Of a DNA stretch of 64,000 nt, positions 30,601 through 39,600 are shown one piece after another. The stretch lies in contig JASFXZ010000010.1 of assembly GCA_032209605.1 (NCBI GenBank), forward strand, positions 5,849,385-5,913,384, written 5' to 3'. A program made the translations under genes and the position numbers. The notes below the pieces were generated by a model. It was not told the DNA's origin. It made no database searches and worked only from the letters and a program-made list of their open reading frames with translations. Each line of letters opens with the position of its first letter. The first letter of the stretch is position 1. Source of the DNA: Mactromeris polynyma. Its lineage: Eukaryota > Mollusca > Bivalvia > Venerida > Mactridae.

Positions 30601-33600
30601 GTGGGGGAACAAATATGTCTCAACCATTGATGTAGGTGCAAATGATTACGCCTAAAACTTGTAATCAATTAAAGAAATCATAAACACGTAATATAATTCT
30701 TTAAGATCTAAATTCTGCCACAAAGACAGATAATTAAACTACTTTACACTGCATGCTGTTAACACTTGTTGTCCAGAATTGACATTTAATCTCAGTTAGC
30801 AGGAACTAAGTGTTCTAAGTTCTAAGCATCATTCAATACTCAGGCAGGATCGATCAAACACTGGTATAATTTATATAATACACCAACCATTAACTTGCAG
30901 CAATTAATTCATTTAACTGCCAATCACACATACCTTTTGTTTAAGTGTATTAGATTATATGTTGTCCAATAACAAGGAAAAAGCTAAAAATAGCAATTAA
31001 AGCACAAAATTGAAACACATACAAAAGTGTGACAGTTTTAGACCAGAGAAACAAATATTTGTCTATGAGAAGCCTAACGAGTATTCAGTCATATAGTCAA
31101 TCCGTCTAAGATCAAAATTCCAACAGGTGGAAAAATGCGTTATGTTATTTTTTTTGGCTATTTTTCTGTGTTTTTTCTTTTATCTAAGAAGAATGATGAA
31201 TATATACTGTGATGAGATTTTATTTTAATGTATAATATAAAAAAACTTCAGTTTAAAAAAAAAATCTAAAATTATTTCATTACTGAGTTGCCCGAAATTG
31301 CTGATGGAATAAGATGCATATTTTATACAGAATCTATGTTTGTGTTAGAGTTTAACAGTATACAGACTGCAGTCCACCTATTCAGATTACTGCCTTTTTT
31401 AAACAGCTAAGTATGGCATATAGTTGGCATACTTAGTGTTTCTACAAGTTGGTTACCAATCAGAACACAAACAGGGATTTACCAGATGCAGGTTTTGGTT
31501 ACCAATCAGAACACAAACAGGGATTTACCAGATGCAGGTTTTCAGCATCACTGACACAATTTTTGGACCAAGGACTCGCATTTACAACTGACCATGCATC
31601 CAGAGACCTGCAAAAACAACTGCATCATCCACATTTCAGATATAATCTTTGTGCTTATTCCTATTCTTTTCAGTCATCAAATTTATAAACATCATTCCAG
31701 CAATTGACTATTGATCTAGTAATGTTTAAAGCTTCCATTAATTCACCTTCAATTTTCATCATGGCAGACCCTCAAAAAACTATCAGGGACTCCCAAAACA
31801 GCTGATAATGCCACTGGTAAAATATGCCTTATTCTTAGCCAAACTTCAAACCTACTACCGCTAGATATGCAGTAAATGGCTTCACGGCATGTACAAGTAT
31901 AACCCTAGATGGAGTGCTTGAGATGTCTCTACCAAAAGCTTACTGGGAAAAGCAATGTATAATGATATTTCATGTACATGATCACCTCACGTCTTATTTT
32001 TATCACTTCACCATCCAACTTTAAATGTCAAACATTATAATCATTTTGATATGCAGCTTATACCCATTTTAGATACATAAGATTTCAAGTTAAAATGAAC
32101 AATTTACTTCCTCAAGTACATACTTGAGTTAGATTGTGCGAATCACTCATATTTCACGGGTTTGGAGGGAAACTATCAATGTAACTCAATAGCAGTTACA
32201 ATAATACACATGTATTAAGCAAAACCCTTTAGTTGAAGTAATTTGTACAGATTATGTAAGACTTTGCATGCACCTGAGTCTTGTGTAATAAACAAATGTG
32301 TTCCATTAATCAAAAAACAATTACCAAAAATACTAATAAATGATGGTCAATATTAGGCAAACTTCTTCGTTAATACATGTATGATATCAGTTTTATCACA
32401 TGTCAAAGGAATCAAATGAATACAATCTGTCTACACATAACATAGCAATTTCATGCAGCGTATTGACGCACCATTAATATATCAGTTATATAACTTAGGT
32501 GTTTTAGGTGGAGGACTCAACCCCAGGCATTAGACTTCCACCATCTCATCACTCCTACCATGTCTCATATTTTTGTCATTTTTTTTCATTTCTCTTCTTC
32601 AAGATTAGAATCATACCAGTTTGCTAAAACAACCTTATCATATAAAACGTTTGTGTAGTCCCTGTAATGTATAGCCATTAGATACAGAATGCAACTTTCT
32701 TCTGTTTTGGCAAGGAAATAATATAAAAGCATCGACTTGTTCTCCGTTTCATCTTATTACAGTATTGTAAGCTTACATGTGTTGTATATGTGAACAATAA
32801 ATAAAGTTCCAACTATTGTATCAGCGTTAAATAACATCACCAGAAATTGTGTCGCAGTCAAAGATTTATACTTCACATAATACAACAGAATACCAAGAGA
32901 AATCTTAATGCTCTCGAAATAGAAGTTAATGCTACATTACTGCAAATTTAATCTGTTTCTTAGCAACAGAATGAGATTTTGCAATACATTTATTTCAACA
33001 GTATAATTAAAGAAGTGTTAAGAATATCCATCTCCGACTGTTGGTTCATTAGCAAGTCTTGTATTTAAGCCTACCATATAAAAAATTATCTACTAATCAC
33101 TATTCAGTTTTCAAACCAAATTTATTATAATGACCACATGTCTCAAACTAGGAATTGGTTACAACATTAAATTAAAACACTCATTCCAACAAATTTATGC
33201 TGATGAATCAAAATGTAGATCTTTCACAATCATTTATACAGACTATTATAATTTGCAAAGAGATAAAAAATTACGAAAATTATTATTGAAAAAATGTTAA
33301 AAACGAGCCTCACATTGGCAAGTCGATCACTGTTTTACTGAAAACGAGTGTTAATTCAATTATTCATAAATATGAACACAATATTTAAATTATATAAAAA
33401 ATCATAAAACATATTATCAGTAAAAATTGAGTACCGGTAGTTTGCATAACAGCATTGCATGACACTCACTGTAAGGCAATTACAATACAACATCAGATTG
33501 TTTTTTAAAGTTATTTCACTAGTGAATTACCAAAATTTTTACACAGTTCAAGAACAAATCAGGGAAGTCATTGACGATATTTATCGAAATATGTTAGCTG

Positions 33601-36600
33601 GCCTAGAATCTTTTATCTCAAGCATAACCCTACCTACAATCCATGGAAATGGCCCCAAATGCACACAAAAAGTTAAGGGGTCTGAGTGGGATTTTTTCAT
33701 AGCAGTGTATTAATAGTTAACTCTAGTAATTTACTATAAAAATTAATTTACCGATCTATCTATCCATCTAAATTTGGCTGGGTCGGTTAAGGGTTAATTG
33801 ACAAACTAATTGAGTATATACATGTATAATTATTATAAAACCATTGTGAATAAATTATATCAATTATCTTACTCTAATCTTTGATGTGAAAATGATTCAA
33901 ATCTGACACTTTTTCTCAATTCTCTGTCGTATTTTCTTGTTTCAAGCTGAACTAAACGCCCCCCTCCCTTGGCAATGATATGATGAATGCTTCATTCATA
34001 CATACACTGCATCTATGTCAAGCATGTTTATATCTACTACATGATACATTTAATACAAAACACATCATAAAATGATACTCTCCTACTTGTACAAGATATA
34101 AACGCAACATGACACCAAATTTATATCATCAGAAATATACAAGTTCACTGGTAGCTGCTTGGTTTATAGTATATTTAAGACAACTACAGGTACAAAAAAT
34201 GAGTATCTAAAATTTACAATGATACCATAATCCTACAATAATGTAGTAAAAGAAACAAACTTTTTGGTACAGACAAATTCTCAACAGGGACCCCACCAGG
34301 CTTTTATTGAGTGTATTGTTCACTACAAGTCACTATACCTTCCTTATAAGCAGGTAAAGTGGTCTTTGGGTAGAGTGCTATTAATCTTGATCCAGAGGTC
34401 AGAGTTCAACACTATTTATAAGGTAATTATACCACTAGCCTGCGCCCGCCTAAATGACTGCAAGACTACCTGGCATTGGAAGTTGAAAAGTCTAGTTTAA
34501 TTTCGACACATAAACAATGACAAATTGAAATTTAAAGTTCAAAAAGGTAAATCGGTACAGGTCACAATACCTTTGTTGTCATGACAACCTAAGATACTGG
34601 ACGGCTACTTGATTCTGAAATTTCCTAGCCCTGCAGAATGCAAGACTTCAAAAGTTGGGATCGCATCTTGGAGGTGGTGTTCAAACCCTGTCAGTGGGAC
34701 TCGAACACAACACCTGCGAATCAGGAGTCAGGCACTGAACTCGTTGACCACTATGCCTCCTAGGTGTCCATGAAGATTAATAAGTTGCAATAAATTGTAT
34801 AATACAAGTTTAAACTATTTAACAAGGCACTCTCAACAGTTACTGCATTTTATCAAATATTTTGTAGTTTAGTTGACATTTACAAACAAAAATTCAATTT
34901 TAAAAAAGTAGCCAAAAACATTGAAGAATTATAAAAGCTGCTTTTCAGAATATCTGAAATCTAAGATACATTTTGGCACCTTAAGATAACTTCAAGACTT
35001 TTCAGTAATTGTTGTATTTGAGAGATCTCAAGTGATAATTGAAATACCTTGTATGTTAAAGCACTTAACACTGAAAAAATACCAATAGATTTATTCTTGA
35101 AGGGTACCTACCGTTTGTAACATTTAGTTTCATCAGTATCTTTTTACACCCAGTGTGATCTAAGCCCAGTTTTTGCCCTCAGGGTATGGTATACAGTAAA
35201 ACCTCAATAATACAACCACCACTCAGGACCCTTGAAAACCTTTTGAGGTGGTCTTAATATTAAGGTTGAAAAAAAATCAAAACAGTGAAAAGGGATTTAA
35301 CAATTATGTTCTTAATTTTGAGGGGGTCTTATTATCGAGGTGGTCTTTAAGTGAGGTTATACTGTATATAGTCTTTTTTACCCATGTAACTAGCAACCCA
35401 CCCACCCCAAATTTTATAAGTCAATTAACTTATTCTTAAATATTCTTGTATCTCAATCTTGCATGTCACACATCTATGCCAATTAATACAATACATACAT
35501 CTGTATTATAATTTATAAATCTCAGTTTAAAAGATTCAACCTAGACTTACCTTCACTACACATAAAATGCAGAACTTTACATAGCGTAAGTTTGACACTT
35601 TATTACTTAGACGACTATATAATATATACATTTACATTCATGATCACACCGTCTAATTTCAACGTTTAACACCCAATGGTTTGAATAAATTTCACAACTC
35701 AAACATCAAGAACTATCTGGTCTGAAACACTGAGTAATAGTCTTAGAACATAATATATACATTTATAGTTGCTATACGCTTTCAGAGATATTTCATTTAT
35801 TTTTTAGGATACATCCAAAGTCTCAGTAGAATTACCTCCCTTACATATTTTCCCACACTTACCTCCCCCCTTAGACATTATAACATGTAATGTGTAATGA
35901 AAGGTATTAAAAAATCAATAAAATGCAATCTATAGTAAAATTTTAGTGGTGTTTAACCTAACCATCAGCCTAAATAGAGGCTAATCTATAAAAGTTTCTC
36001 AATTTGCTCAGATAAAATCCAGAGTAGATCTCAGAATGTATTTCAGCCAGGTAACAGGTATAAGATAACACTGGAACAATACTGTGAGTGTTACCAGCAC
36101 AATAATGTAACAATCAGATTATGTCAGATTGATCATAGCTGCTGATCAGTTCATTGCTTTTTGTGGCTTATATGCCACCTGCGCTATTAGAGATAACAAT
36201 GTATGTATTACTTATAATAAGCATGCTGATTTCTTACACCCTGAGGGGCCTCCGTTGTCAGGTGGTTATGGTCGCTGACATTAAATCACTTGCCCCTCAT
36301 CGCTGCAGGTTTGAATCCCACTACGGATATAGAATTTATGAGTGAGAAAGCTGTTCAGCTGGCTTACGGAAGGTCCGTGGTTCTACCCAAGTGTCCGCCC
36401 GGTGTCTTCCTCCATCCTTAAAGCTGGAATAGTCATTACATGACCCCGACTGTTTAAGTGACAGCCCATATACAAAAAAAAAAGTTAAGTATGGACAAAA
36501 TACAACGTTTTCTTTGTACAATTTCCTGGAATTTTCATTAGAATATTACTGGTACAAATAATAAAAGCTAGAAAAATCAGATAATATTTTCAATGCCTCA

Positions 36601-39600
36601 TGATGCAAGAAAATTGGAAGTTGAGGAGAATTTTATGATGAAAGAAGATTAGTAAACTTGATTGTTTACCAAATTCTGTTTGAAATAGTTTATGGGATGG
36701 GTACATGCACCCCATAAAACCATAGAACGCCTGTATAAATATACACATTCTTAAATACCTGAACATATATACATAATCATATAATGAACACTTTTCAGAT
36801 GGTGAACAAGCTATGTAATAACATACTGGAATATCCAGATATGAGAATCAAGAAGAATGCTTATGTTGAAGTTGGAGGAGAATTTTTTTGTCACACTTGA
36901 TACTAAGAAGCATAAAATGGAAGAACCATAGCCGGATTCAAACAACCCTCCGATCAAGATACTAGCACTCCTCCCACAAGACAACCTCGCACCCTCATTT
37001 GACCACTACAAGTTATATATATTTGTTTTCTACCAGATATTATAGTATTATATTGTTATGATCAGCATACAATTAAGCTTTCTTACAGCCTCACCAAACA
37101 CAACTCCCATCCTCATAATGTACAATTTAGGCAATATCTTATTCAATTTTACATTACCCCACCCACCCATGACACACATAATTTCTACCCAACAAAGAAT
37201 GTTCCATATTGAAAAGGGTAGCAAGGAAATATTATTGACAACACATTGATTTTCAGCAGTATATGAGAAGTCTTAATTATACAGATAATAAACTTAATCA
37301 AGTAAAATAATTAAGGTGTTTATCAATGCAGGGTGAATATCAAACACACACCAGTAAAAATACATTACACTGGGAAACCTGTTAGATGAACAAGAAGCAA
37401 ATAACTTGCAAATGGTGAAGCAACCTTGTGTTAACATACTACAAAGGTGTACGACTCATACAACAATATGAGTATCTGATTCTTAACTCAATAATCCTAC
37501 TCATCACCATTACATACAGGTGTACAAAGAGTAACTTACACACTGTATTCCTCATGTTCTACAGGTATGAGTACCAGGTAGTACAGAAACATTCTGTAAG
37601 ATCTGACCAGATGTACTGGTTCTTCCATCATGAAGCAGTAGATGGAAGATTACCACCAAAAAACCACAGTAACATTCAGATAGTCTACTATTCTACAGGC
37701 TTATTGTAAATACATGGAACATTAACGAATGTATAATGCACGTACAACTGAAGACAACAGCACGAACAGCTAAGACATCAAATCACAAATGTACAGCAAA
37801 CTGCCACTATAAACAGTTGGATTCTTAGGATGAAACATAACACCACTGCAACTTAAGAGTCAAAGTATTTTCCTATCCATGTGCACAAGTCTTAAGACTT
37901 CGAAGGAATGAAAGCAGATATGCAATAAGGAACTTGAATCAATCATAAATAAAACAGCAACAGAAACAGGCATTTGAGTATCTATACATGTACATATTTA
38001 TTTAATCACCTCTCAAATTTCATAATGTACTTGTCTTATTTAAAGGTGCTGAACTCCAGATTGAAAACAAATCGTCGTATTTTGCAATTCTGCAAAATAT
38101 GTGTAGTCTTATCATCATACGTAAATAAAAGCTGTATATGGTGAATATTTGAATCATTTAAAGCAATTAGGCTGATTAAATCGCCGTCGTAGTATTGAGC
38201 AATCGAGGTTTTCCAGTTTAAAAATACCGCCGAGTTCCCATCCAGCATGCACCTCACGAGTCACATGATCAATTTGCAATACAAACATACACAATGGCGT
38301 GATCCACTACTGACATCGTGGAGATAATTGTTCAGTGATTATTTATTTTCGTTGCGTGCAAATAAATAGTAAGTGACTTATAGCTACCTTGTTTACTGCA
38401 TTTATTCTTTTCTTTGCGCTGATGAATTGTTTGAATGGTAGAGACGTTCCGAATGCGCACGAGCTCAATGTTTACGGTTCTATTTTTAGAATTTACTGGG
38501 TAGACTAACCCTAGTAAAATTGTCGATGGAAAAATACGAAAAACTACGCTATGACGATGTTTCGCAAGTAATGATGAATGAAAGTAAGAATGTTTTAGAG
38601 CTTTAAGTGCAACAATATCAAAATTTTGTAAATGTTTGACAATTTTCATTTTTTTTGCTCGCTCGTCAATCTGGAGTTCAGCACCTTTAATATAATTGTC
38701 TGTTTACCTAATTGACATATTTTACCTTCTACAGCTGCAATTCTTATCCATTTCAAAAAAATCTAGAAATCACACATATAGACCTCTCACTCATTATGCA
38801 TATAAACCTTATACAACAAACACACAAATAAAAAAAAATCACACATGTATCATATAAACCAACCTTCATTGCTGCATTTTTGATTAGGTTTAACACAATT
38901 TTTCAACAATTTGTCAGTTATATTCAGTTGACTTAAATAGTTTTCGTAGAATCAATTAACAAACAGCATTTCTGCAAGCAGCAGACAACTTCTTCACATG
39001 AATCAGAGGTGGAGGACAAAACAGCCAAATGACACAGAAAGACATGACCTGCTCAGCCCAGGAATCGAACCCGAACTTCCCAGGTGACAGCCTAGTGCTC
39101 CACCGGACTAACCAGACAGACTTTTTTTACATTTTACAGCCAACAAGCATATATGCATCTTTAAGACCTACTTCATTGTCAATTTAAATTGGCTTCATTT
39201 TTACCAACTAACAACTACTACACAGACCCTTGAAATAGTGCTACACCAGCTTTGATTGAATTGTTCATCAAAGAAATACATCTGAATTATTTTACAACAT
39301 ATAAAGTCAAATCAAGCAGTACCTAATTGGAACTGACTTAGTAAGAAAATCAATAATCTACTAGCAGAATTTCTAGGAAAGTATTCTTAAATATGAATTA
39401 TTACGTCCAATTTACAGTGATTACAAGACATCTATGGACAATCATAAGAAGTAATTCTTATCATCTGTACAAATTTTTGTCAATCATGTCTGGCTGAAAT
39501 CGATATGTCCAATGTTCTGACAGTATGAAATTAGTATTAGATATTGATCAGCAGTGTGACATTCAATCAAGGACATCCTTGCCATAGTCAGTACCAATAG

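Noticed and set aside
33459..33713. 84-codon plus-strand ORF in the large SLMAP intron
   Set aside because: No true ATG start supported, no recognisable domain and no splice context; likely chance.
38332..38649. 105-codon minus-strand ORF as a transposase
   Set aside because: Entirely inside the 643-bp inverted-repeat element, no DDE or other recognisable motif; probably a chance frame in a non-autonomous element.
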